A stretch of DNA of 25,808 nt from Ignavibacteria bacterium (GCA_029863735.1 JAOTUT010000004.1:1-25808); one strand, 5' to 3'; numbered from the stretch's first letter, positions 1 to 6,655 are shown. Notes: a model not told the origin generated them from the letters alone. Translations and numbers: made by a program.

Positions 1-33
1 TGCTATAAGTAACGATTTTGTTTTTTTATTCAT
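1..33 (-). CDS. 5' end of a probable secreted or membrane protein (truncated by window edge)
   Basis: An ATG on the minus strand at 33-31 opens a frame that runs off the left edge after 11 codons, reading MNKKTKSLLIA. A short basic stretch followed by Leu-Leu-Ile-Ala is how a signal peptide or first membrane segment begins. The gene lies downstream of the rpmE terminator in the same orientation. No good Shine-Dalgarno sequence is visible. The start is a guess from position and composition only, and the product cannot be named. Confidence 0.4.
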   Translation of the reverse strand, partial: MNKKTKSLLIA

Positions 34-96
34 TGTCAAACGGGTTTATGAATTTAACTTAAAACTAAAATATTTAGTTCAAAATATTTTCAATTT

Positions 97-126
97 AAAA
101 ACAAAAAAGCCAGTTAATCTGGCTTT
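97..126 (-). terminator. Rho-independent terminator after rpmE
   Basis: On the minus strand AAAGCCAG and CTGGCTTT form a perfect 8-bp stem around a 5-base ATTAA loop (stem arms 119-126 and 106-113). A run of T residues broken by one G follows immediately. It starts 24 bases after the rpmE stop codon, so it most likely ends the rpmE transcript and separates it from the gene beginning at position 33. Confidence 0.85.
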
Positions 127-150
127 AAAGTAAAACCATAAAGTTTTGTT

Positions 151-411
151 CTAATTCTTGCTTGTTTTTTTAGTTGAATACTTCTTTTGGAATTTTTCGA
201 CACGCCCTGCAGTATCCAGAAGCTTTTGCTTTCCTGTAAAGAAAGGATGAGAACCGCTGGATATTTCTAATTTAACAAGTGGATAAGTATTTCCGTCACT
301 CCATTTTATTGTTTCAGAAGACTTCAATGTTGATCTTGTGAGAATTTTAAAATCACATGATGTGTCCTGAAAAACTACTGCTCTATATTCCGGATGAATG
401 CCTTTTTTCAT
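151..411 (-). CDS. rpmE2: 50S ribosomal protein L31 type B
   Basis: This 86-residue protein is ribosomal protein L31, a component of the large subunit and of the inter-subunit bridge region. The opening [10 protein letters not shown], the central [10 protein letters not shown] and the following DTAGRVEKF block match the L31 type B family, and the length fits that longer form. The zinc-binding cysteines of the type A protein are absent; only one Cys (residue 19) is present, so this is the zinc-independent version. The C-terminus is Lys/Thr-rich, as is usual for ribosomal tails. A Shine-Dalgarno AAGGAT precedes the ATG. A strong terminator follows, so the gene looks monocistronic. In many bacteria type B L31 replaces type A under zinc limitation, but no Zur site is recognisable here, and in Bacteroidota-type genomes it may be the only L31. 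Confidence 0.93.
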   Translation of the reverse strand: MKKGIHPEYRAVVFQDTSCDFKILTRSTLKSSETIKWSDGNTYPLVKLEISSGSHPFFTGKQKLLDTAGRVEKFQKKYSTKKTSKN

Positions 412-502
412 CTATAAATCCTTAATTTTTTAACATTTTCTTCAAATTTGAGGGCTAAATATAGAAAGATTATGAAGAAATAAAAAGAGAGTTCCAGTAA
501 GG

Positions 503-540
503 AATTTTAAGCAAGATTTGTTACAAGTACGCTTAAAATT
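503..540. repeat. Perfect 10-bp inverted repeat between anti-sigma gene and rpmE
   Basis: AATTTTAAGC at 503-512 and its exact complement GCTTAAAATT at 531-540 flank an 18-base spacer. The repeat begins 4 bases after the anti-sigma stop codon. It could form a hairpin ending that operon, but no T-run follows on the minus strand, so it is not a standard intrinsic terminator. It could instead be a binding site upstream of rpmE or a barrier against 3' exonucleases. Confidence 0.5.
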
Positions 541-543
541 GAA

Positions 544-1326
544 TCATTTTTGACTTTTATTGGGCTTCTCAACTGATTGCACATGAACTTTCAATTCGTT
601 TACTGTTTTCTGTTCCTCTTCAGTTAGTTGGACCTGTCTGAAATTTAATTCCTCCTTTGTGATTATCTGTCCGGTTACCAATTCAGAACTCGTCACTGTA
701 GCAGTAGTTGGCTGAGGAACCGCCAGGGAATCTACAATTGTTGACTCTGCCACCGCATAAGCACCAGAAACAATTTCCTTATCTTCCGGTAAATCTTTAT
801 CATCCGTCAACACATCAACCACATCTCCGCTTTCTCTACCCAATTCCTTTTTACCTTCTAGAGAATTTCGTTGTCCTTCGATTTTTATGTTTTCAATAGT
901 TGATTCATCTCTCTCTGAAGATTTTAATTTGTCTTCATCTCTTCTTTTCTCGCGAATAGGTTCATTTTTCTTTAGCGATTTTTGTTTCGAAAATTCTTCC
1001 TGTTTCTGTTCCAATTCTTCGTATTCGGCAATTACAAAAACATCCTCACGTACTCTCGGCTCAATAAGAAAAGGATTATCCATTTCTTCGGGATTAGTAT
1101 CCACTATAAAAAATATCACAACGGCAGCAGCAACTAAACCGAGTGAAGGGATTAATTTCGAGGGCAAGAAAATATTTTCCCAGAAACCTTTCTTCTCTTC
1201 CTTTGAAAACTTTTCAGAGTTTATTCTCCTCTGCAGGTCAGCTTCGAAGTTTGCCGGTGCTTTTACTTCCTGTAAACTGTTCAATGCTTTGATCACATCT
1301 TCATATTTCTTTTCATCGTTTTCCAT
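544..1326 (-). CDS. Probable membrane anti-sigma factor
   Basis: The gene begins 8 bases after the ECF sigma factor stop codon, the usual place for the cognate anti-sigma factor. The 260-residue product has a cytoplasmic N-terminal part (about residues 1-56) with a helical segment, LNSLQEVKAPANFEADLQRRI, resembling the sigma-binding stretch of small anti-sigma proteins. One membrane helix follows at about residues 57-76 (IPSLGLVAAAVVIFFIV). The rest, about 180 residues, is a low-complexity, Glu/Lys-rich extracytoplasmic region. The HxxxCxxC zinc motif of ZAS-type anti-sigma factors is missing. The inferred role is to hold the sigma factor at the membrane until an envelope signal releases it. 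The family assignment rests on context and topology more than on sequence identity, and the signal cannot be predicted. Confidence 0.7.
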   Translation of the reverse strand: MENDEKKYEDVIKALNSLQEVKAPANFEADLQRRINSEKFSKEEKKGFWENIFLPSKLIPSLGLVAAAVVIFFIVDTNPEEMDNPFLIEPRVREDVFVIAEYEELEQKQEEFSKQKSLKKNEPIREKRRDEDKLKSSERDESTIENIKIEGQRNSLEGKKELGRESGDVVDVLTDDKDLPEDKEIVSGAYAVAESTIVDSLAVPQPTTATVTSSELVTGQIITKEELNFRQVQLTEEEQKTVNELKVHVQSVEKPNKSQK

Positions 1327-1334
1327 GATAAAAC

Positions 1335-1919
1335 CTATTCTTTATAAATGCCTTTCAATAATTCCTGTAATTGTGCTCTTCCTCTGTTTATTCTTGATTT
1401 CACAGTTCCTTCATTTACTCCTAGTATTTCAGAAATTTCCTCATACGACATTCCCTGAATGTCTCTTAGAATTACTGCTTCTCTGTATGCTTCTTTTACT
1501 TTCAGTAATGCCTTCTGAATTATTTCATCTTTAATACCGCTGTCAGTAATAACATCCGGTCTGTAACTTTCATCCGGAAGATCATAAGTTTTGTGTTCTT
1601 CTCCATAATCATTTATCGAAAAAATATTTCTTCTTCGCTGTCTTCTGTATTCTGTTCTTGCAAGGTTACCGGCAATTGTATAGACCCAGGTTGAGAATTT
1701 TGCCACTGAACTGTACGAATCTTTGTATCTATAAACTTTTATCATCGTTTCCTGGACAACATCTGCACAAGCCTCATAATCGCCTAAAAATCTGAACACA
1801 AAATTGGTTAACGGATTTTTATATTTCTGAACAAGTATATTAAAAGCAGCTTCCGTGTTGTTCTTCTGAAACTCAAGAATCAGCTCTTCATCCGAAAGTT
1901 CACGGAGCTTTATATCCAT
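1335..1919 (-). CDS. RNA polymerase sigma-70 factor, ECF subfamily
   Basis: The product is a two-domain ECF sigma factor. Region 2 (about residues 20-90) has the polymerase-binding and -10-melting elements, seen in DYEACADVVQETMIKVYR and KFSTWVYTIAGNLARTEYRR. Region 4 (about residues 135-190) contains the helix-turn-helix SYEEISEILGVNEGTVKSRINRGR that reads the -35 element. The length of about 194 residues is typical. I prefer the ATG at 1919 over the adjacent upstream TTG. The gene is followed directly by a membrane anti-sigma factor, so it probably reports on envelope state. An ECF-like promoter motif just upstream suggests autoregulation. The linker between the domains contains an unremarkable acidic/polar insert. 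Which ECF group it belongs to cannot be settled by eye. Confidence 0.93.
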   Translation of the reverse strand: MDIKLRELSDEELILEFQKNNTEAAFNILVQKYKNPLTNFVFRFLGDYEACADVVQETMIKVYRYKDSYSSVAKFSTWVYTIAGNLARTEYRRQRRRNIFSINDYGEEHKTYDLPDESYRPDVITDSGIKDEIIQKALLKVKEAYREAVILRDIQGMSYEEISEILGVNEGTVKSRINRGRAQLQELLKGIYKE

Positions 1920-1932
1920 CAATCCGCTTTTA

Positions 1933-1959
1933 TACCTGTGTTAGTTGAAATTTGTTTCA
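1933..1959 (-). promoter_or_regulatory. Possible ECF-type (autoregulatory) promoter of the sigma factor operon
   Basis: On the minus strand TGAAAC (1959-1954) is followed after 17 bases by GGTA (1936-1933), close to the TGAAAC-N16-CGTA pattern known for several ECF sigma factors. The -35 half also lies in a small palindrome, TTGAAA-N4-TTTCAA, at 1945-1960. The predicted start of transcription would be only a few bases before the sigma ATG at 1919. The motif is short and the call tentative. Confidence 0.3.
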
Positions 1960-1976
1960 AAATAGATACTGACAAA

Positions 1977-2117
1977 TTAACCAAAAAAGTGATGATTGAG
2001 AAGAAAAGGATTGATATGATAGGTTTTGCAAGGACAATCTGCTTGGGCGAAGCGACTTGACCCTGCGTTTCCAAATTCAACAACGTAGCCTAGTACATTA
2101 TATACTTTCAGGAGGTT
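1977..2117 (-). pseudogene. Possible relic of a type IX secretion sorting domain
   Basis: This 46-codon open stretch has no start codon and lies in the same frame as the secreted protein gene just upstream, separated from it by two stop codons. Its first residues, NLLKVYNVLGYVV, resemble the characteristic L-x-V-Y-N-V-L-G-x-x-V core of type A C-terminal sorting domains in Bacteroidota. The remaining residues do not resemble the domain, as expected if it has decayed or been cut. The match is short, so chance cannot be excluded. Confidence 0.22.
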
Positions 2118-2144
2118 TCATAATAACAGAAAAAATTCCAAAAA

Positions 2145-3137
2145 CTATTTTCCCAGACTAGCATTTAATTGTATCACACCATTTTGATTTGCCTTAATCC
2201 AATAACCTTTTCCAGGCAATAGTGTGGTTGGAATAATATATCCACCTTCATATCCATAAAATAGTGATGAAGCAATATTTGGCGGAACTGTTGTTATACC
2301 GGATACAACTACATTATATGCAAAGGGTCCTATTAAATTCCAACCTTGATTGACTGATATTTCAGTTACTGGCACATAATTGCCCGTTATAGTTACAGTC
2401 TGGTCGCTGTTGAACTCTGCCCAATAACCTATTCCATTTTCTAAAGTTGTTACCTGGTTGTAACCAGAATTGTAAGCATAAAATGGTGAAATTGAAGTTG
2501 GGAAAATAGTAGTTCCGTTCATATCACTTGCAACTAATGGAACAGATAGGATATTCCAACCATTATTTATTGAAACCGATGATTGAGTTGTTGTACCAGG
2601 AATTATATTATTATACTCCATTTTTAACAAAGCTCTACTAAACCATTGGGTATAGGTACCTGGGATTGTAGCTATTACTTGTCCAGTAAAAGGACCAATA
2701 TTTAATATCGAACCATTTATTGGATCGGTTATTGTCAAGATTACGCCAAATGGAAGGTTAATAGTTATATTGATGGGTAATCCGAGTGAACTCGTTTGAA
2801 ACGCTAAAGTTTGCTCAATCATTCCGGTAAATGGAAATGCTGGTGGATCACCAGGAGATCTGTAATCTTTCAGTGTAAATAATACTTCTCCACATCCATA
2901 AGGTGCAAGATCAAGTCTAGAATCAAATACTCCCGCTGGAGGCATAACATTAAATATATATTCACCAAGTGCTGAATCTATACAAGTCGTTGCACTTAAA
3001 TCCAGCCCAATTGACAAGTTTGCTGTCGACGTACCATCGGTTACGGAAAAAGGAATATCAACAGCTGCTTGTCCAAAAACTTTTACAGATAAAATCAGAA
3101 CAACAGGAATAAGCAAAAAATGTTTATGTGATTTCAT
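2145..3137 (-). CDS. Secreted protein with two C-terminal GWN...GYW repeats
   Basis: I do not recognise a named family. Residues 1-22 form a signal peptide (basic start, hydrophobic core, VFG before Gln23). Residues 25-180 are a beta-rich, Gly/Thr/Pro-rich region with two cysteines, C52 and C82, that could pair. Two related units follow at about 187-252 and 259-326: each starts with a short strand then GWN (GWNILSVPL, GWNLIGPFA), has an aromatic FYAY/FYGY stretch in the middle, and ends with GYW (GIGYWAEF, GKGYWIKA). Such units are common at the ends of large extracellular proteins in Ignavibacteria-type genomes and look like surface or sugar-binding beta modules, but that is inference. No intact sorting domain is present; the protein ends NASLGK. 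A strong GGGAGGG ribosome site precedes the ATG. It sits between two unusual non-coding stretches, unlike the compact neighbours, suggesting accessory DNA. Confidence 0.75.
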   Translation of the reverse strand: MKSHKHFLLIPVVLILSVKVFGQAAVDIPFSVTDGTSTANLSIGLDLSATTCIDSALGEYIFNVMPPAGVFDSRLDLAPYGCGEVLFTLKDYRSPGDPPAFPFTGMIEQTLAFQTSSLGLPINITINLPFGVILTITDPINGSILNIGPFTGQVIATIPGTYTQWFSRALLKMEYNNIIPGTTTQSSVSINNGWNILSVPLVASDMNGTTIFPTSISPFYAYNSGYNQVTTLENGIGYWAEFNSDQTVTITGNYVPVTEISVNQGWNLIGPFAYNVVVSGITTVPPNIASSLFYGYEGGYIIPTTLLPGKGYWIKANQNGVIQLNASLGK

Positions 3138-3202
3138 TTTTCCCTCCCGATAAAAAATCTTGCAGTTAACCGGATAACCTTTATGTGTGTTATAGTTTGT
3201 GC

Positions 3203-3242
3203 TCTTCCTAATGGATCGTAGTTTAACTGTGGGATAGGAAGA
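3203..3242. repeat. Perfect 8-bp inverted repeat upstream of the secreted protein gene
   Basis: TCTTCCTA at 3203-3210 and TAGGAAGA at 3235-3242 are exact complements around a 24-base spacer. The repeat is 66-105 bases before the secreted protein's start codon, within the 226-base gap after holA. It could be a leader hairpin or an operator for a dimeric regulator. Nothing in the sequence decides between these. Confidence 0.4.
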
Positions 3243-3329
3243 AATTCAGATTCAATTTTTATTCTCACCGGAATTTTTCCTTATTTACTACTAATAATTT
3301 AGTATAATATTAGAAAGAGTCAAGTTGCC

Positions 3330-3355
3330 AAATTGTTAAACGGGGTTGCTAAACG
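3330..3355. repeat. Imperfect 13-bp tandem duplication after holA
   Basis: Two adjacent 13-base units, AAATTGTTAAACG (3330-3342) and GGGTTGCTAAACG (3343-3355), agree at 9 of 13 positions. They lie just past the holA stop codon in the gap before the secreted protein gene. No hairpin with a T-run is visible, so this is not an obvious terminator. Its role is unknown. Confidence 0.3.
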
Positions 3356-3363
3356 CCAAGTAA

Positions 3364-4371
3364 TTACTGCAAAATCTCAGCAACAAGGAGAGTTATTATT
3401 GTTTTATCATCCGTATTTGTGGTTTTTACAGACACATCCGCTTTAAGCAAGCTACGGAAAACTTCAACAAGGTTTTCATCGGAGTACAGGGTTCTAGCTT
3501 TAACATAATTTGGATAATAAAAGTGGTGTGTACCGACTATTCTGGCTGCTTCCTGCAGCGGAATGTTCTTTGTTTTTAGCTCAGTTATCTTTGCAAGACC
3601 TGTAAAATATCTCGTCAACATTGCAATAATGAATGTCGGTTCGGCTCCGTTATCAAGAAGATTGTTGGCTACATTCATTGCTTTTGCTTTGTCTTTTAAT
3701 CCAATTGCATTCTGCAAATCAAAAATATTAAACTGCTTTAATTCAGAAGAAACTTTCTGAATACTTTCAATTGTAATTTCTTTTTCTTTGTTGCGATATA
3801 CGCAAATTTTTTCTAGCTGATCTTCCAGCAAGCTCCTGTTTTCACCAACAATATCAACCAGCAACTGTGCATTCTCTTCAGAAAGAGTTTTGCCTTTTTC
3901 TTCAGCTATGCTGAATAACCAATCGATCAGGTATTTACCCTTCAATTCTTTGGCTTCAAAAAGAAAGTTATTCTCTGAAAGAGTTTTGAACGGTTCGCTT
4001 TTAAGATTCGTAATTGGGCCATTATGAAAAAAAGCAAGCACAGTAAATTCTGCAGGAGAATCAGCATAAGTCTTCAGGGATTTTTTATCTCTGATTTTTT
4101 CTGCTTCCTTTACAATGATTAATTTTTTCTCCGAGCCAAATGGAAACGAAGTTGCAAGTCCGAGAATATCACTGATTGATCTGTCATCGGAATAAATTGC
4201 TTCTTTATCAAATTCTGATGAAAGCAAGGGTGTGAATACTTCTTCTAGAGTATGTAGTGTGAAAGTCAGGTTGTACGAATCTTCCCCAAAGAAATAATAA
4301 ACGGGCTTAAACTTCCGTTTCTTTATTTCAGCTATCGCTTCGAGAATTGATGGTGCTCTACTCTTTGCCAT
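3364..4371 (-). CDS. holA: DNA polymerase III subunit delta
   Basis: The 335-residue protein is the delta subunit of the clamp loader, which opens the sliding clamp ring during replication. The N-terminal domain contains PVYYFFGEDSYNL at about 23-35, the family's opening motif, followed by an AAA+-like fold without a functional Walker A, as is normal for delta. The middle FPFGSEKKLIIVKEAEKI stretch and the C-terminal helical collar (MLTRYFTGLAKITELK and the HHFYYPNYVKA region) are typical. The length fits the family's usual 330-345. The ATG start lies inside the end of the MetS-like small gene (14-base overlap), so translation is probably coupled to the transporter operon upstream. The following non-coding gap suggests that the transcript ends near here. 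Confidence 0.92.
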   Translation of the reverse strand: MAKSRAPSILEAIAEIKKRKFKPVYYFFGEDSYNLTFTLHTLEEVFTPLLSSEFDKEAIYSDDRSISDILGLATSFPFGSEKKLIIVKEAEKIRDKKSLKTYADSPAEFTVLAFFHNGPITNLKSEPFKTLSENNFLFEAKELKGKYLIDWLFSIAEEKGKTLSEENAQLLVDIVGENRSLLEDQLEKICVYRNKEKEITIESIQKVSSELKQFNIFDLQNAIGLKDKAKAMNVANNLLDNGAEPTFIIAMLTRYFTGLAKITELKTKNIPLQEAARIVGTHHFYYPNYVKARTLYSDENLVEVFRSLLKADVSVKTTNTDDKTIITLLVAEILQ

Positions 4372-4480
4372 TTTTTAGCTTCAATTTTTCATGCTTAAAT
4401 GCTTTGCTGATAAAAAATATTAAACCTCCCCAGACTAATCCTAAAACACATATCATTGTTATTATTGTGACTAGGTTCAT
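4358..4480 (-). CDS. metS: MetS-like small subunit of the NSS transporter (40 residues)
   Basis: The frame reads MNLVTIITMICVLGLVWGGLIFF, then ISKAFKHEKLKLKNGKE. It is a single-span membrane microprotein with a helix at about residues 4-25 and a basic C-terminal tail. Its size, the central LVWGG sequence and its location directly downstream of an NSS transporter match the MetS family of small subunits, known from the methionine/alanine importer MetPS of Corynebacterium glutamicum, where the small protein is needed for transport. The ATG lies 25 bases past the transporter stop codon, and the stop codon overlaps holA by 14 bases. Below 60 residues it is easily missed by automatic gene calling. 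The inferred role is assembly with, or stabilisation of, the transporter encoded upstream. Confidence 0.82.
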   Translation of the reverse strand: MNLVTIITMICVLGLVWGGLIFFISKAFKHEKLKLKNGKE

Positions 4481-4505
4481 ATTATCAGTTTAACCGATTT
4501 ATTAT

Positions 4506-5996
4506 TCATTTTTCTACTAAACTATTTTTTAAAGTGTGCTTTATTAATAATTTGTTAATTAGGATGAAAACTGATAGAACTAAAATCCACTGAAAAATGA
4601 CCGTTCCAAAATTTTCTACATGGAAGGGATTCCACCATTCTGCATCCCAGCCAATAGATGAAATAAGCCACCAGCTTATTAACACAATAACTTGTATCGG
4701 GACTAAAATACCAATTGCAAAATTATACCATTTGCCAATCTTCACATCACTGCCATAACCGTTAATTATTTCTGTTCGGAATTTGTCAACTCCATATCGT
4801 ATAATTGAAAACGAAATAAATGCACCACTAAGAATTAATCCGACGCCCCAAACCCAATCCTGGTTTGCAAGAAAATTCATATCCAATGCAGAGGGAATAC
4901 CGAGCAGAAATCCCATTGAGGCTATTATGACAATGGCTTTTTTCCTATTAATTCCAAAGTCAATTAGGGTTCTGGTTGATAATTCTACCATCGAAATTAA
5001 TGAAGTGAATGCTGCGAAAAATAATGCAAGAAAAAATAAAGAAGCGAATAAAGTATTAATCAAAATGCTCTCAGAAAGTTTGGTAAATAAAACCGGCAAA
5101 TAAATGAAGGTCAAGCCAGTATTTGCAGGACCAGATTGGGAAACTTGCTGCATCGCATCAACTGAGCTTAGTGCAAAAACTGTAGAGAATATCGTGATGC
5201 CTGCAATTAGTGAGACACTATTGTTTCCGAATCCAATTAATGCTGCGTTCAGAGAAATGTCCTCCTTCTTTTTCATATAGATTGCATAAGTTAGAATCAG
5301 TCCCCAACCAGCACCGGTATCCCAAGCATTTTGCGTAAGTGCATTCAGCCAAACTTTATAATCCAATATTACATTTATATCAGGCGTGAAAAAATATTTT
5401 ATTCCCTCTATTGCATTAGGAAGAGTTATCGCACGCACGAAAAGAATCAAAAGAATTACAAGCAATGAAGGAACAAGAAGCTTTGTAACTCTTTCAATTC
5501 CTTTTGTAATTCCTCTGGTTACGACAAGTGCAACAAGAAACATTGCAATGAAATGAAAAAGCACGGGCTGGTAGCTTGAAGCAAATTCATTCCAGTAAGT
5601 TAAATGCTCAGAAGTGTTGAATAAATTTCCTGAAGTTGCTGAGAAAAAATATCTTATGCACCATCCTGTTACCACTGAATAATAGAACATAATTGCAGTA
5701 GATACAAAAACAATCCATGCACCCATCCAGCTAAATTTGTTACCAGCTGTTTTTGCGATAGCACCAACGGGTCCCATTCGTGATGTTTTGCCAATTGCAA
5801 ATTCCGCAATGATTAACGGTACAGACCAGATTAATAGAAATATTACCCAGGGAATGAGAAAAGAACCGCCGCCGTTCTGTGCAACAATTCTGGAGAAACG
5901 CCAGATGTTTCCAGTGCCTACAGCAATTCCAATTGTGGCGATAATTAGTGCCCAGCGGGATGAGAAGAATTCCTGTTTAGTTTCGCTATGTACCAT
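4506..5996 (-). CDS. Sodium-dependent NSS-family transporter (MetP-like)
   Basis: This 496-residue inner-membrane protein belongs to the neurotransmitter:sodium symporter family, which couples sodium entry to uptake of amino acids. The signature GIAVGTGNIWRF at residues 23-34, followed by NGGGSFLIPW at 41-50, forms the first helix and the sodium/substrate site. About 12 membrane helices can be traced, with the family's AWDTGAGWGLILTYA segment in the middle. The MetS-like small gene 25 bases downstream suggests a MetPS-type two-component importer, probably for methionine, alanine or a related neutral amino acid. The substrate is inferred, not read from sequence. The ATG lies only 8 bases after the T-run of the preceding gene's terminator and has no clear Shine-Dalgarno sequence, so its own promoter must be very close or the gene depends on read-through. 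Confidence 0.93.
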   Translation of the reverse strand: MVHSETKQEFFSSRWALIIATIGIAVGTGNIWRFSRIVAQNGGGSFLIPWVIFLLIWSVPLIIAEFAIGKTSRMGPVGAIAKTAGNKFSWMGAWIVFVSTAIMFYYSVVTGWCIRYFFSATSGNLFNTSEHLTYWNEFASSYQPVLFHFIAMFLVALVVTRGITKGIERVTKLLVPSLLVILLILFVRAITLPNAIEGIKYFFTPDINVILDYKVWLNALTQNAWDTGAGWGLILTYAIYMKKKEDISLNAALIGFGNNSVSLIAGITIFSTVFALSSVDAMQQVSQSGPANTGLTFIYLPVLFTKLSESILINTLFASLFFLALFFAAFTSLISMVELSTRTLIDFGINRKKAIVIIASMGFLLGIPSALDMNFLANQDWVWGVGLILSGAFISFSIIRYGVDKFRTEIINGYGSDVKIGKWYNFAIGILVPIQVIVLISWWLISSIGWDAEWWNPFHVENFGTVIFQWILVLSVFILINKLLIKHTLKNSLVEK

Positions 5997-6004
5997 CTCT
6001 ATAA

Positions 6005-6032
6005 AACAAAAACCGCATCATAAAAGATGCGG
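6005..6032 (-). terminator. Rho-independent terminator after the cyclophilin gene
   Basis: On the minus strand CCGCATC (6032-6026) and GATGCGG (6019-6013) make a perfect 7-bp GC-rich stem around a 6-base loop, followed by TTTTTG and more T residues. It begins 11 bases after the cyclophilin stop codon and closes the ftsK-to-cyclophilin run. Its T-run ends 8 bases before the start codon of the next gene, the NSS transporter. Confidence 0.88.
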
Positions 6033-6043
6033 CTACAATTAAA

Positions 6044-6643
6044 TTATTTTGTCTCTCTGGTTTCTATTGTCACTGATTCCATTACAACATCTTTTAATGG
6101 TTTATCACCTGGTTTAGAGGTTTGAACTTTGCTGATTTCGTATACAATATCCATTCCTTCAATAACTTTTCCGAAAATAGTATGGTTTCCGTTTAACCAG
6201 GTTGTTGGAGCAACAGTGATAAAAAACTGACTGCCGTTTGTATTCGGACCAGAATTTGCCATTGCCAGTATACCCGGCTCATCGAATACAAGTGGTGAAA
6301 CAATTTCATCTGCAAAAGGTTTTCCCCAGATGCTTTCTCCGCCTCTTCCAGTACCAGTTGGATCACCGCTCTGAATCATAAAGTTTGGAATTACTCGGTG
6401 GAATATTACTCCGTTGTAGTAATCCTTTTTTGCATGATCCACAAAGTTTTCAACAGTTTTAGGAGTTTGGTCTGCGAACAGCTCAATCTCAATTGTACCC
6501 ATATTAGTTTTTATAACTGCTACTGTCATTTCCTTACTTTCTGTTTTTGATTGATTTTTTGTTGTATCAACTTTCTCATCATCCTGCGCATTACAGGCCC
6601 AGATGCCAAGTGTAATCATTAACATGATCATTATTTGTTTCAT
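6044..6643 (-). CDS. Secreted cyclophilin-type peptidyl-prolyl cis-trans isomerase
   Basis: The product catalyses cis-trans isomerisation of proline peptide bonds, assisting folding outside the cytoplasm. Residues 1-16 are a hydrophobic export signal ending just before Cys17 (GIWAC), a plausible though not ideal lipobox, so a periplasmic lipoprotein is likely. A polar linker follows, and the cyclophilin domain covers about 40-196. It shows [20 protein letters not shown] at 79-98, with the active-site Arg at 83, GSQFFIT, and the [12 protein letters not shown] block. A strong AAGGAGT ribosome site precedes the ATG, 12 bases after uppP. The length of 199 residues suits a single-domain bacterial cyclophilin with a leader. 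It is the last gene before a strong terminator. Confidence 0.93.
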   Translation of the reverse strand: MKQIMIMLMITLGIWACNAQDDEKVDTTKNQSKTESKEMTVAVIKTNMGTIEIELFADQTPKTVENFVDHAKKDYYNGVIFHRVIPNFMIQSGDPTGTGRGGESIWGKPFADEIVSPLVFDEPGILAMANSGPNTNGSQFFITVAPTTWLNGNHTIFGKVIEGMDIVYEISKVQTSKPGDKPLKDVVMESVTIETRETK

Positions 6644-6655
6644 AGTATTACTCCT

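Noticed and set aside
887..1534. 215-codon plus-strand open frame opposite the anti-sigma and sigma genes
   Set aside because: It is antisense to two well-supported genes, Ser/Phe/Leu-rich as expected from the complement of Glu/Lys-rich coding DNA, and matches no family.
1989..2060. Short plus-strand frame of 22 codons starting MIEKKRIDMIGF in the gap before the sigma gene
   Set aside because: No recognisable ribosome site or family; too short to support, and it lies in a block that may be a repeat.
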